This document shows positions 36,030 to 45,725 of a stretch of 64,000 nucleotides of DNA, piece by piece. The stretch comes from Pseudopedobacter beijingensis. GTDB taxonomy: Bacteria > Bacteroidota > Bacteroidia > Sphingobacteriales > Sphingobacteriaceae. A model generated the notes under the pieces. The model saw nothing but the letters and a program-made list of their open reading frames with translations, was not told where the DNA came from and did not search any database. How positions within the stretch are numbered: position 1 is the first letter of the stretch; every line of letters begins with the position of its first letter. The DNA is taken from positions 682,001 through 746,000 of the forward strand of contig NZ_JBHUDG010000003.1 of assembly GCF_042678145.1 (NCBI RefSeq), read 5' to 3'. Position numbers and translations under genes: made by a program.

Positions 36030-36407
36030 TTAGAACGGTAGGTCGTCATCTTCTCCTGGCGCCGCGCTGATATCTACCGGAGGCGCATATTGAGGAGCAG
36101 CTGCAGACATTCCTGCATCACCACCAGTTAACACATTTACTTTCCAAACCTGTAATGTATTAAAGTAGTTTTTTCTACCTGTTTTAGGGTCTGACCAAGG
36201 TCGGCCTTTTAAATTGAAGAAAACCTCTACATCATCTCCAACTTTTAGAGGGTCCATTAATGAACAACGATCTTGAATAGCTTCAAACTTTACATATTCT
36301 GGATATTGAGGGTTTTCTGCTATCTCAACTATGAGTTCTCTTTTTCTAAATGATTCGGTTACGCTCATGGTATCCGAAACTTCGTGAACTTTTCCTTTTA
36401 CATCCAT
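36030..36407 (-). CDS. DUF3127 protein with SSB-like acidic tail
   Basis: 125-residue protein of the Bacteroidota family DUF3127, probably an OB-fold ('KGKVHEVSDTMSVTESFRKRELIVEI', 'GDDVEVFFNLKGRPW', 'YFNTLQVWKVNVL'). A flexible Ala/Pro/Gly linker leads to the C-terminal tip 'GEDDDLPF', nearly the DDDIPF tip of bacterial SSB that recruits DNA-repair partners. This suggests a role on single-stranded DNA; the family's function is not established. Divergent from the RNA methyltransferase gene. Confidence 0.85.
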   Translation of the reverse strand: MDVKGKVHEVSDTMSVTESFRKRELIVEIAENPQYPEYVKFEAIQDRCSLMDPLKVGDDVEVFFNLKGRPWSDPKTGRKNYFNTLQVWKVNVLTGGDAGMSAAAPQYAPPVDISAAPGEDDDLPF

Positions 36408-36474
36408 TTCCTAAAGGGTATTTAAAAATCAAAGCCCAAATCTCTATATTTTTATCGTTAATTTGCATATTCTT

Positions 36475-37656
36475 ATGACGCAAGTTTTCAACACTCCATC
36501 AAAGGTTATCATAACCTGTAATAAAAGATTGTCTCCTTATTTGGAAAATGAGGTAAAAAATCTAGGCTTTAAACCTGCCCGAGTTTTTTCTACGGGAGTA
36601 GAACTTAAAGCCAGCATAAATGAATGTATTAAGCTGAATCTCAATATACGATGCGCTAGTCAGGTACTTTACAGCATAGCCTCTTTCAGGGCAGAAAACG
36701 GAGATGAGCTATATGAAAAAGCACAGGCTATTGAATGGGAAAAACTTATAGACTTTGCAGGTTATTTTTCCGTAACTTCTAATGTGGATAACCCAACAAT
36801 TACCACTCCGCTTTACGCAAATCTGAAAATAAAGGATGCAATTGCCGACAGAATTAAGACTGCACACAAGATCAGACCTAATTCGGGACCGGATTATTCT
36901 AAAACAGTTATACACCTTTTCTGGAAAGACGACCGGGCAGAATTATTCTTAGATACATCTGGCGAAACTCTAGCAAAACACGGTTACCGGAAAATCCCCG
37001 GTAAAGCTCCTATGCTTGAGGCTTTGGCATCCGGAACAGTATATGCATCTAAATGGGACAGAAAATCACCTTTTGTAAATCCCATGTGCGGATCTGGAAC
37101 GATAGCTATTGAAGCGGCTTTAATTGCCACCAACCGCGCACCAGGGCTTTTTCGTATGAACTATGGTTTTATGCATATTATGGGATATGATGAGCAAGTT
37201 TTTTTTACCGAAAGAAGATTGCTTAAAGACCAGATTATTAAAAATGCAGATGTAAAGATTATTGCTTCTGATATTTCTGAAGAAGCCGTTGAAATTAGCC
37301 GCAGAAATGCAAAAACCGCAGGAGTAGACGGACTGATAGATTTTGAGGTTGGCGATTTTGCTGATACCACTATCCCTGAAGGAAACGGAACCATCATGTT
37401 TAACCCCGAATACGGCGAACGTTTGGGAGTACATTCCAAACTGGAAGCCACTTACAAGAGAATGGGCGACTTTATGAAACAGGCATGCAAAGGATACTCA
37501 GGATATATTTTCACCGGAAACCCTGATCTTGCGAAGAAAATAGGATTAAAACCCGCTCGCAGAATAGAGTTTTACAACGGAAAATTAGATTGCAGATTGT
37601 TAGAATATGAATTATATGAAGGCACCAGACGTATAGAAAAGCCTCAGGAGGAATAG
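36475..37656 (+). CDS. THUMP-domain RNA guanine-N2 methyltransferase (RlmL/Trm14 type)
   Basis: 393 residues from ATG 36475 (a TTG at 36463 opens the frame). An N-terminal THUMP domain (about 45-155) precedes a UPF0020 methyltransferase domain with 'NPMCGSGTIAIEAALIATNRAPGLFR' (SAM site) and 'IIASDISEEAVEISRRNAKTAGV'. The catalytic [N/D]PP[Y/F] motif appears as 'MFNPEYGERLG', the NPEY variant. Expected to methylate guanine N2 in 23S rRNA or tRNA. Confidence 0.92.
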   Translation: MTQVFNTPSKVIITCNKRLSPYLENEVKNLGFKPARVFSTGVELKASINECIKLNLNIRCASQVLYSIASFRAENGDELYEKAQAIEWEKLIDFAGYFSVTSNVDNPTITTPLYANLKIKDAIADRIKTAHKIRPNSGPDYSKTVIHLFWKDDRAELFLDTSGETLAKHGYRKIPGKAPMLEALASGTVYASKWDRKSPFVNPMCGSGTIAIEAALIATNRAPGLFRMNYGFMHIMGYDEQVFFTERRLLKDQIIKNADVKIIASDISEEAVEISRRNAKTAGVDGLIDFEVGDFADTTIPEGNGTIMFNPEYGERLGVHSKLEATYKRMGDFMKQACKGYSGYIFTGNPDLAKKIGLKPARRIEFYNGKLDCRLLEYELYEGTRRIEKPQEE

Positions 37657-37712
37657 TTCTACACCCTAATCTTTGGGTTATTTTTTATTTTGGATTTAAT
37701 TGTTGACAAAAA

Positions 37713-38285
37713 ATGTCATCTCATCATATCATTAGAGAAAAACAGGAACCGGCTTTGCTTATTGCAGATATAAACAGGTTTGATCCTGAATATCTGGGTC
37801 AGTTACTGGAATGGTCCCCCACTGTGATGGTGCTCCAAAAAGAAGTGGAAAAAGTAGCCTCTTTAGGTATCAAGATTGATGTTATAATCACTCAAAATAC
37901 TTTTACTGAAGAGATTCAGGAACATACACGATTGGTGTTTTGTGAAAGAAAAATCGAACTAGAAGCCGCTCTTGATTTTTTACAGCGTGAGCAATATCAC
38001 GCTGTAAACATTATTATCAATGAGTTTGATTTCGTTCTTTTCTCCAAATACATTAATGCCATAGATATTGTACAGTTAAATGAGCAGGAACGTTGTTTTA
38101 CAGCAAAGCCCGGCTTTAGTAAATGGAAGCCTGCAGGCGAAAAAGTAAGAATAGCATCTTTAGCGAGTCATCTATCTGTAGAGGGCCTTTCGTTAATTTC
38201 AGAAAACCTATACCAAACTACAAAAGATGGACTGTACAAACTTTATTTTGATAATGACCTGATATGGATAGCCGAAAATCTATGA
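37713..38285 (+). CDS. Thiamine pyrophosphokinase-like protein, degenerate catalytic motifs
   Basis: 190-residue protein that I place tentatively in the thiamine pyrophosphokinase family because of the overall layout: 'LGIKIDVII' where active enzymes have the gi-PD-iiGDfDS block, 'KIELEAALDFLQREQYHAVNII' where they have TD-E-AL, and a C-terminal beta domain with 'LASHLSVEGLSL'. The GDxDS aspartates and the K-D-TD motif are missing, so catalysis is doubtful. It overlaps the GNAT gene by 4 bp. Confidence 0.6.
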   Translation: MSSHHIIREKQEPALLIADINRFDPEYLGQLLEWSPTVMVLQKEVEKVASLGIKIDVIITQNTFTEEIQEHTRLVFCERKIELEAALDFLQREQYHAVNIIINEFDFVLFSKYINAIDIVQLNEQERCFTAKPGFSKWKPAGEKVRIASLASHLSVEGLSLISENLYQTTKDGLYKLYFDNDLIWIAENL

Positions 38286-38776
38286 TAGAGATAAATCCAA
38301 TCACAGAATATGACTTAAAAACAATAGCTGGGCTCGCTCACAAAATCTGGTGGCCCACTTACAGCTCCTTTGTTCCTCTGTTACAGATAGAAACCATGCT
38401 TGCCGAGTTTTACAATCCAGAAGCATTAAAAAGCCAGATTGCTCAGGGCCACACCTTTTTGCTCATCAAAGAAAATGGAGTTCCTTTCGGCTTTACCAGC
38501 TATTCGCCAACAGAAGATCCCTCAATTGTTAAAATACATAAGCTCTATGTAGATCCGGATTTTCAGGGAAAGGGTGCCGGACGCTTGTTTATTGAAAAGG
38601 TTGCACAAATTGCCTTAGAAAAAGGAGCACAACAACTGGAGCTTATGGTAAATCGTCATAATCCGGCAGTTTCTTTTTATAAAAAAATGGGATTCCAAAT
38701 TTTTAAACCTGTAGATACACCCTATCATCAATTCGTTTTAGAAGATTTTATGATGAGAAAACCCTTGTATCACTGA
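38282..38776 (+). CDS. GNAT family N-acetyltransferase
   Basis: 164-residue acetyltransferase. The acetyl-CoA site is visible in 'KIHKLYVDPDFQGKGAGRLFIEKV' (motif A, Q-G-K-G-A-G-R) followed by 'LMVNRHNPAVSFYKKMGFQIF' (motif B). I chose the ATG at 38282, which overlaps the stop of the previous gene as ATGA. The substrate is unknown. Confidence 0.9.
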   Translation: MIEINPITEYDLKTIAGLAHKIWWPTYSSFVPLLQIETMLAEFYNPEALKSQIAQGHTFLLIKENGVPFGFTSYSPTEDPSIVKIHKLYVDPDFQGKGAGRLFIEKVAQIALEKGAQQLELMVNRHNPAVSFYKKMGFQIFKPVDTPYHQFVLEDFMMRKPLYH

Positions 38777-38975
38777 CATTTTTTCTGTTTTTAAACTGTA
38801 AAAAAACCACCTTTTGTCAGCTACTTAACAGTAACATTAAATAAAATTATTATTATTGGGATTGCAAAAATCGCCCTTAGTGGCTTTAGAGAATGATTTT
38901 AAGAATTTTATAAGACTCTATATTTTTTTAGAGGAACGATTTTTGACTATTAAAAATTTGATTAATTAGAAGATT

Positions 38976-39668
38976 ATGAATTTAGGACTAATTCTTTTTA
39001 TTGGAATTGCGGTTATCAGTTTCATTGTTCAATGGAGATTCAAGAGTAAATTTAAACAGTTCTCTGAAGAACCTTTGGGCTCCGGTTTAAGCGGTGCAGA
39101 AATAGCACAAAAAATGCTGCATGATAACGGTATTTATGATGTTGAAATTATTTCTGTTGACGGTCAGCTAACAGACCACTATAACCCTCAAAACAAAACG
39201 GTAAACCTTTCTCCTGATGTTTATCACGGTAGAAGTATTGCCGCTGCTGCTGTTGCAGCTCACGAGTGCGGACACGCAGTACAACACGCAACAGCTTATA
39301 GCTGGCTGCAGTTTAGATCCTCAATGGTTCCTATTGTTAGCATTGCATCTAATCTGGTTCAGTGGGTATTAATGATTGGTGTTTTGATGTTAGCTTTTGG
39401 TAATAATCCTTATGTACTTGCTGTAGGTGTAGGGGCTTTGGCAATAACCACTATTTTCAGTTTTGTTACATTACCTGTAGAATTTGATGCCAGTAACAGA
39501 GCTTTAGCATGGTTACAGGCTAACAAAGGAGTAATGCAAACAGGTATTGAGCATGAACAGGCTAAAAGTGCTTTATGGTGGGCTGCTATGACTTATGTTG
39601 TTGCTGCTTTATCTTCTCTAGCTACTTTGGTTTATTATGCTTCTATGCTATTAGGCAGACGGGATTAA
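38976..39668 (+). CDS. Membrane zinc metallopeptidase, YugP family
   Basis: 230-residue membrane protease. HExxH zinc motif in 'AVAAHECGHAVQHATAY' (about residues 92-108) with the downstream 'LPVEFDASNRALAWL' Glu/Asp region. Membrane helices at the N-terminus (about 2-20), about 115-165 and at the C-terminus (about 205-225). Family PF04298. It is single-gene, followed by a strong terminator. Confidence 0.9.
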   Translation: MNLGLILFIGIAVISFIVQWRFKSKFKQFSEEPLGSGLSGAEIAQKMLHDNGIYDVEIISVDGQLTDHYNPQNKTVNLSPDVYHGRSIAAAAVAAHECGHAVQHATAYSWLQFRSSMVPIVSIASNLVQWVLMIGVLMLAFGNNPYVLAVGVGALAITTIFSFVTLPVEFDASNRALAWLQANKGVMQTGIEHEQAKSALWWAAMTYVVAALSSLATLVYYASMLLGRRD

Positions 39669-39690
39669 TCTTAATATAGATTTCTAAAAC

Positions 39691-39727
39691 AAAGCCGCTT
39701 TTGTAAAACAAAAGCGGCTTTGTTTTT
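39691..39727 (+). terminator. Strong terminator after the YugP-type peptidase
   Basis: Perfect 14-bp stem, 39691-39704 paired with 39708-39721 around a 3-nt loop (AAA), followed by GTTTTT. It begins 22 bp after the stop. Confidence 0.85.
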
Positions 39728-39807
39728 ATGTTACCTGCAAGACAGTCCCCAATGCCATCCATACAGATCTGACTCAACTTGTATCAACGCTACAAATATC
39801 ATCTAAT

Positions 39808-39850
39808 AGAAGAGGCCTGGCTCTGTTAACGAGCCAAGCCTCTTCTTTTT
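39808..39850. terminator. Second hairpin between converging genes
   Basis: Stem AGAAGAGGC-TGGCTC (39808-39823) with GAGCCA-GCCTCTTCT (39831-39846), one mismatch pair, T-run on the plus strand. It lies 19 bp from the stop of the minus-strand M16 peptidase and may serve that side as well. Confidence 0.75.
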
Positions 39851-39864
39851 CATTCATCAAATCT

Positions 39865-42717
39865 TTACTTTTTCTCCGGCAACAGAATAAACTGTTTAAA
39901 ATTATTGCTATCCAGATACTTATTTGCTGATTGTTTTACTGTGCCTGCATTTACTTCTTTTAACCTGTCGGGAAAAGATAGAACATCCAGCAAATTCTTC
40001 TTGTCTTCTACTGATTTTTGCAGGTATTGCAACCAATAACCATTTTCTCTTAACATTAACTCGTATTGCCTGTTTTGGGTTGCTTTAAACTTGGTAATAT
40101 CATCTGCTGTAGCTCCATTCTTTTTCAGAATGGCAACTTCATCTTCTGCAGCAGCTATTAACTTATCTACATTGGCTGTTGAACAGCTGAAAGATATAGA
40201 AACGCTATAGGTTGCTTTAGGTATATTGCTATAAGAAACATTTACTCTAGGGCTATACACGCCACTTTCTTTCTCTCTCAGCCTTTCCAATATCTTAAAA
40301 TCAAGCACAGATTTTAAAGCCGTTAACTGCATATTTTCTTCTTTAGAATAACCATAATCTCCGTGATAAATTAAAAGCACTGATGCTTTATCTTCTAACC
40401 CTTTATAAACCTTTTTGGTTACCTTTCCTTTGACAGGATAAAAACCCAGGTCTTTATAATTGGATGCGACCTGCTGATTTGACGGCAAGCTTCCTAAATA
40501 GGTCTCTAATAAAGGTTTCATTTCCTCTACATTGAAATTACCTACAAATGTAAATATGAATCCATTTGCATTGGAAAACCGACTCTTATAAAAGCTAAAG
40601 GCATCGTCCAGATTAATTTTTTCCAGTTCAGGGATGGTAATTACTCTTGCTCTTTTATGATAGTTATTAAGTACGGCAGAAATAGTATCCTGATAAACGG
40701 AAGAAGGATTAGTCTCTCTATTTACCAGAACAGTTTTGTTCTCATCTATTTTGGTTTGGAAAACATTAGCATCTTTACGGGGCTGGGTAAAGTACAGATA
40801 AATCATCTGCATAGCGGTTTCCAGATCTTTTGGCGACGTTGAGCCTTTTACCCCTTCTGAATAGGTGCCGATAAAAGGCGTTACCTGCAAAGTTTTCCCT
40901 GTTAACAGCTTACCTAACTGTACTGCATCAAAACTGGCTATCCCCGACTCGTCTACCAGTTCATCAGCCATTTCCGCAGCCCTAAAAACCTGATCTGTCG
41001 CTAAAGAAACACCTCCTTTTCTGGATGCAGTAAATAAGATTTGATCATTTTTAAAGTCTGTTGGTTTTAATACCACCTTAATTCCGTTAGACAATTCAAA
41101 TTCAGTAACATCCAGCTCTGCTACTTTTTGCTCTTTAACAATCTTTCCGGCAATAGGAGTAGCTGTCAGCAAGGGTTGGTCTATAACCTCATCAACATAC
41201 GCAGTTACATTTTTCCCTGCAGACTTTATCCAGTTCAGGTATTCGGCATCGGATGGTAAATTTGCTTTTTCCTTATCTGGCGCCTGTATAACTGCCAACA
41301 TATTCTCTTCGGTAATCATTCCGCCAGCAAGGGCATTCACATTTCCCAATTTTATCTGCTCTAAGTTTTTTTGGTAAAACGCATATATAAAGTCTATACT
41401 CGGTATAGCCTGTCCTTTTAGAAAATGTTCTACATAATCTTGCACATAAACAGACGATGCCGTTTTTTCTCTTTCTTTATAACGCTTTTCTATGGTGGTC
41501 ATCAGGTTGGTTTTTGCCCTGGAAAGCTCCGTTTCTGTAAAACCAAATTTCTTCATCCGGGCATTTTCATCCAGTACAGCTTCTACCGCCTGCTTTAAGC
41601 CCTTACCGTCTTTTGCTACCACAAAACTGGTAAATGCTTCGCTATTTGCCAGCCCTCCCTGATAAGGACCATAACTGCTTTGTGCAAAAACAAATGGAGC
41701 ATTTCCTTTTTGCAAAATTTCATTCAGCCTATTATTCAACATTTCGTTAATCAGGCTTTCCTCTACCTTAACCATCAGGTCTTCTTCTGTTTTTTCTATT
41801 CTTTCCGGATGCTTGTAAGATATAGAGGCCACGTTATAAGGATATTCTGCATCTGTTACAATTTTCACCAGCGGTTCTTTATTCCCTCCTAAAGTATATT
41901 CTTCTCTTTTTCTTTCAGACTCCGGATTCTTAAATTCCGAAAAATTATCCTTTATCAGTTGCTCCACCTCCTTCACATCAAAATCACCAACAGCCACTAC
42001 AGCCTGTAAATTGGGTCTGTACCAATCTCTATAGAATCTTTTGATAGTTTCGTATTTGAAGTTTTGTATAATATCAATTTTTCCGATAGGTAAACGTTCG
42101 GCATACCTCGAATTGGCTAACAATACTGGTAACAGTTGTTTTAACATACGCTCTTGCGCATTTTTTCCACGCTGCCTGTCCTCTTCAACAATAACCCCTC
42201 TTTCCTGATCTATCTCATGATCATCAAAAGAAACATAGCCAGCCCAATTAGCCAGTATATCAAACCCTTTTTTAAAAAGTTCGGTACTATCCGTAGGTAA
42301 AGGCAGTTGATAAACCGTTTGGTCAAAACCAGTGTAAGCATTTAAGTCAGCTCCAAACCTCACCCCTGCTTTTTGCAGATAGTCTATCAGCTCGTTCTTA
42401 GGAAACTCTTTAGTTCCATTAAAAGCCATGTGCTCCGTAAAATGCGCCAAGCCCTGCTGGTCATCGTCTTCAACAATAGAGCCTACCTTATTTACCAGAT
42501 AAAGCTCGGCCCGTTTCTTAGGTTCTTCATTTTTTCTGATATAGTAGGTTAAACCATTGGGTAATTGTCCAATAATCACATTACTGTCTACAGGAATCAA
42601 TTTTTGCTCTGCAGCTGGCACCAGGGTAGCCACACTGTTATTAACCTTTACTTTTGGACTACAAGCCAGTATAAAAGCTGTAAATGTAAAGACTATAATA
42701 CGAGGATATTTTACCAT
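39865..42717 (-). CDS. M16-family zinc metallopeptidase, exported
   Basis: 950-residue pitrilysin-type peptidase made of two M16 repeats. Lipoprotein-like N-terminus ('IIVFTFTAFILACSPK'). The inverted zinc motif HxxEH is in 'GLAHFTEHMAFNGTKEFPKN' near residue 90, with the distant Glu in 'EIDQERGVIVEEDRQRG'. The C-terminal half (from about 545) lacks HxxEH and is the non-catalytic repeat. The length is typical of Bacteroidota zinc-dependent M16 proteins. No substrate can be inferred. Confidence 0.94.
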   Translation of the reverse strand: MVKYPRIIVFTFTAFILACSPKVKVNNSVATLVPAAEQKLIPVDSNVIIGQLPNGLTYYIRKNEEPKKRAELYLVNKVGSIVEDDDQQGLAHFTEHMAFNGTKEFPKNELIDYLQKAGVRFGADLNAYTGFDQTVYQLPLPTDSTELFKKGFDILANWAGYVSFDDHEIDQERGVIVEEDRQRGKNAQERMLKQLLPVLLANSRYAERLPIGKIDIIQNFKYETIKRFYRDWYRPNLQAVVAVGDFDVKEVEQLIKDNFSEFKNPESERKREEYTLGGNKEPLVKIVTDAEYPYNVASISYKHPERIEKTEEDLMVKVEESLINEMLNNRLNEILQKGNAPFVFAQSSYGPYQGGLANSEAFTSFVVAKDGKGLKQAVEAVLDENARMKKFGFTETELSRAKTNLMTTIEKRYKEREKTASSVYVQDYVEHFLKGQAIPSIDFIYAFYQKNLEQIKLGNVNALAGGMITEENMLAVIQAPDKEKANLPSDAEYLNWIKSAGKNVTAYVDEVIDQPLLTATPIAGKIVKEQKVAELDVTEFELSNGIKVVLKPTDFKNDQILFTASRKGGVSLATDQVFRAAEMADELVDESGIASFDAVQLGKLLTGKTLQVTPFIGTYSEGVKGSTSPKDLETAMQMIYLYFTQPRKDANVFQTKIDENKTVLVNRETNPSSVYQDTISAVLNNYHKRARVITIPELEKINLDDAFSFYKSRFSNANGFIFTFVGNFNVEEMKPLLETYLGSLPSNQQVASNYKDLGFYPVKGKVTKKVYKGLEDKASVLLIYHGDYGYSKEENMQLTALKSVLDFKILERLREKESGVYSPRVNVSYSNIPKATYSVSISFSCSTANVDKLIAAAEDEVAILKKNGATADDITKFKATQNRQYELMLRENGYWLQYLQKSVEDKKNLLDVLSFPDRLKEVNAGTVKQSANKYLDSNNFKQFILLPEKK

Positions 42718-43021
42718 AAGTTTTTATTACTAAGTATAAGATAGACAAATTTATATTTATACCCCTAAAACCTGTTTAGGTTTGGTCTAATAATTTTTTC
42801 ATCCCCGCTCAAAATAGCCTGTGAAAAATTTCACCATACAAACTTTCAAACAGCCCTTTATAGGGTTATACACCAAAAGTAAAAAATCAAAAGCACAAAA
42901 TAACAATTGTATTTTAGCACCTCTTAACTTTTATACTCTGCGTTTACAATGTTCCTGAAACGCTTATTACCACTAATAAAGATTTTATTTATCGGCAATA
43001 AGGCCTATATTTGTGGCATCT

Positions 43022-43141
43022 AATGGGGTGCCTTGTTTTTAACACAAATAAAGGCTGAGATTATACCCTTTATGATAAGTTTGGTTGTTAAATTAAACTC
43101 ATCATGAGCACCTGATCCGGGTAATGCCGGCGGAGGGATGG
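43022..43141 (+). promoter_or_regulatory. TPP (THI-box) riboswitch
   Basis: Contains the conserved THI elements in order: GGGGTGCC at 43025-43032, GGCTGAGATTATACCC at about 43053-43068, and GCACCTGATCCGGGTAATGC followed by CGGCGGAGGGATG up to 43140. The layout (P1 closing pair, CTGAGA loop, CTGATC..GGGTAATG) is that of a thiamine-pyrophosphate aptamer. It lies 67 bp before the TonB receptor start and is expected to switch that gene off when TPP is plentiful. Confidence 0.96.
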
Positions 43142-43207
43142 TAATATTAAAACAGGTGATTTAACCCCTTAATCACCAATTGGTTTTATTATTTAAACAC
43201 AGTTAAA

Positions 43208-45682
43208 GTGAAAAAAGTAATGTTTGCGATGTTAATCGCTTTCCTGATGCCGTATGCATTAATGGCTCAGAATGTTGTTTTATCTGGAAAAGTAACAGAT
43301 GATCAACTCCAAGAACCTATGGCCGGAGCATCCATAACCCTGCTGGGAATAGGAATTTCTACCCAAACAGATAATAAAGGTGAATTCACTTTTAAAAATC
43401 TGAAAGCGGGAAACTATCAGTTAAAAATAACCTATATAGGTTACAAAACAGCTGAAAATGCAGTGACAGTAACCAAAAGCACACAGCTAAGCATACGTTT
43501 GCAAAAGTCTATGCAACTTGCCGATGAGGTGGTTGTTAGTGCCATCAGAGCTACTGCTAATTCTGCTACAACGTTTAAAAACATTAGCAAGGAAGATATT
43601 GAGCGCAATAACTTCGGACAAGACATGCCTTATTTATTAAACCAGACCCCTTCGGTGGTGGTAGCTTCTGATGCAGGAGCCGGTGTGGGCTATACTTCTA
43701 TGCGTGTCAGAGGGTCTGATGCTACCAGAATAAACGTAACCATTAATGGTATTCCGTACAATGATGCCGAAAGTCATGGCTCTTTCTGGGTAAACATGCC
43801 TGATATTGCATCTTCTGTAAATAATATGCAATTGCAACGTGGCGTAGGTACTTCTACCAATGGCGCAGGTGCTTTTGGTGCCAGCATCAATATTCAAACA
43901 TCTGCCTTATCTGATTCTGCTTATGTTGAGTTAAATAACGCTGCCGGATCTTACGGAACGTTAAAAAACACTCTTAAGGTTGGAACCGGACTCATTAATG
44001 GCAAATGGGCTTTTGATGGCCGACTATCAAGAGTAGTAAGTGATGGATATATAGACAGAGGATCTTCTGACCTTAAATCGTATTATGTTTCCGGAGCTTA
44101 TTATGGCAAAAAAAGCATATTAAGGGCCATTACTTTCTCCGGTCAGGAAAAAACCTATCAATCATGGAATGGTATTCCTGAAGCTAAACTGAAAGGTTCG
44201 CAGGCAGACCTGCTGAGTCATTATAACCGTAATCTGGGTACACTTTATAATACAGTTGAAGATTCTTTGAATTTATTCAACGCTAATCCCAGAACTTACA
44301 ATGCCTTTACCTATAAAAACCAGACAGACAACTATAATCAGGATCATTACCAGCTTTTATACTCTAAAGAGATTAATCCTGAACTTAGCTTTAATGGAGC
44401 CTTACACTATACCCGTGGAAAAGGCTATTACGAAGAGTATAAATACGGACAAGACTTTACCAGCTACGGCATGGATTCCCTATTTATTGGCACTGACACT
44501 GTTGCTAACACTGACTTAGTGAGAAGACGCTGGCTAGACAACTATTTTTATGGCTTAACCTATTCTTTAAATTACCGACCATCTAAAATTGCCGACTTTA
44601 TTTTAGGTGGGGCTTATAATGAGTATAAAGGAAAGCATTTTGGAGAGGTAACCTGGGCAAGATATGCTTCCCAAACGGAAAACGATTACCGTTATTATGA
44701 CAACGATGCCACCAAAAAAGACTTTAACGTTTTTGGTAAGGCCAGTATCAACCTAAATCCACTAAACTTATTTGCTGATTTACAATACCGTAGAATTGAC
44801 TATACTTTCTTTGGATACGATCGCAATAAAAACAATGTAGAGCAAAATGCCGTATTAAACTTTTTTAACCCTAAACTGGGTGCTACCTACCAGCTTAACG
44901 GTTATAACAATTTATACGCTTCTTTTGCAGTAGCACATAAAGAACCTAACAGGGACGACTATACTGAATCTACGCCAGACAGCAGACCAAAACCAGAACG
45001 CCTGAACAATCTGGAAATTGGCTACAGACATTTAAAAAACAACATCTCTGCCGGAGCTAACTTATATGGAATGTTCTATAAAGACCAGTTGATTGTAAAT
45101 GGAAGAATTAATGATGTAGGTGGATACATTAGAGAAAACGTGGATAAGAGCTACAGAATAGGGGTTGAGCTGGATGGTAAATGGGATATTAATGCTAAGT
45201 TTTCGTGGGCATTGAATGCCAGCTTAAGCCAACACAGAATTAAAGAGTTTCATGAGTTTTTTGATGAATATGATGCTAATTTTGACTGGATAGGCCAACA
45301 AGAGAACATGCACAAGAATACGGATATTGCTTTTTCTCCGAGCCTTATTGCGGGGAACGAATTTACCTATCGCCCCATGACTGGACTGAATATCAGCCTT
45401 AGCTCTAAATATGTAAGTAAACAGTTTTTAGACAACACCAGTAACGATGCCAGAAAACTAGACGCATTCTTTGTAAATAACATTAGATTGGGATACCAAC
45501 TTAAAGCATTGGGTTTACGTAATATTGGCTTAGGCTTACAAGTAAACAATATTTTTAACGAAAAATATGAAAGCAATGGCTACACCTACGGTTACTTGTT
45601 TAATGGTGATCTGGTTACCGAGAACTTTTATTTTCCACAGGCGGGAACCAATTTTATGTTTAGCCTGAATGTGAAGTTTTAA
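43208..45682 (+). CDS. TonB-dependent receptor, probable thiamine uptake
   Basis: 824-residue outer-membrane transporter, GTG start, signal peptide ending 'YALMAQ'. An N-terminal carboxypeptidase-like domain (about 25-105, 'LSGKVTDDQLQEPMAGASI') precedes the TonB box ('LADEVVVSAIRA'), the plug ('PSVVVASDAGAGVGYTSMRVRGSD', 'INGIPYNDAESHGSFWVNMPD') and a 22-strand barrel. The TPP riboswitch in its leader makes thiamine or a thiamine precursor the likely cargo, as predicted for riboswitch-controlled outer-membrane receptors of Bacteroidota. No inner-membrane thiamine transporter is adjacent. Confidence 0.93.
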   Translation: MKKVMFAMLIAFLMPYALMAQNVVLSGKVTDDQLQEPMAGASITLLGIGISTQTDNKGEFTFKNLKAGNYQLKITYIGYKTAENAVTVTKSTQLSIRLQKSMQLADEVVVSAIRATANSATTFKNISKEDIERNNFGQDMPYLLNQTPSVVVASDAGAGVGYTSMRVRGSDATRINVTINGIPYNDAESHGSFWVNMPDIASSVNNMQLQRGVGTSTNGAGAFGASINIQTSALSDSAYVELNNAAGSYGTLKNTLKVGTGLINGKWAFDGRLSRVVSDGYIDRGSSDLKSYYVSGAYYGKKSILRAITFSGQEKTYQSWNGIPEAKLKGSQADLLSHYNRNLGTLYNTVEDSLNLFNANPRTYNAFTYKNQTDNYNQDHYQLLYSKEINPELSFNGALHYTRGKGYYEEYKYGQDFTSYGMDSLFIGTDTVANTDLVRRRWLDNYFYGLTYSLNYRPSKIADFILGGAYNEYKGKHFGEVTWARYASQTENDYRYYDNDATKKDFNVFGKASINLNPLNLFADLQYRRIDYTFFGYDRNKNNVEQNAVLNFFNPKLGATYQLNGYNNLYASFAVAHKEPNRDDYTESTPDSRPKPERLNNLEIGYRHLKNNISAGANLYGMFYKDQLIVNGRINDVGGYIRENVDKSYRIGVELDGKWDINAKFSWALNASLSQHRIKEFHEFFDEYDANFDWIGQQENMHKNTDIAFSPSLIAGNEFTYRPMTGLNISLSSKYVSKQFLDNTSNDARKLDAFFVNNIRLGYQLKALGLRNIGLGLQVNNIFNEKYESNGYTYGYLFNGDLVTENFYFPQAGTNFMFSLNVKF

Positions 45683-45725
45683 CGATGAGCCGCAAAGACG
45701 TTAAAGTCTGAATAGCTTTTTTATT

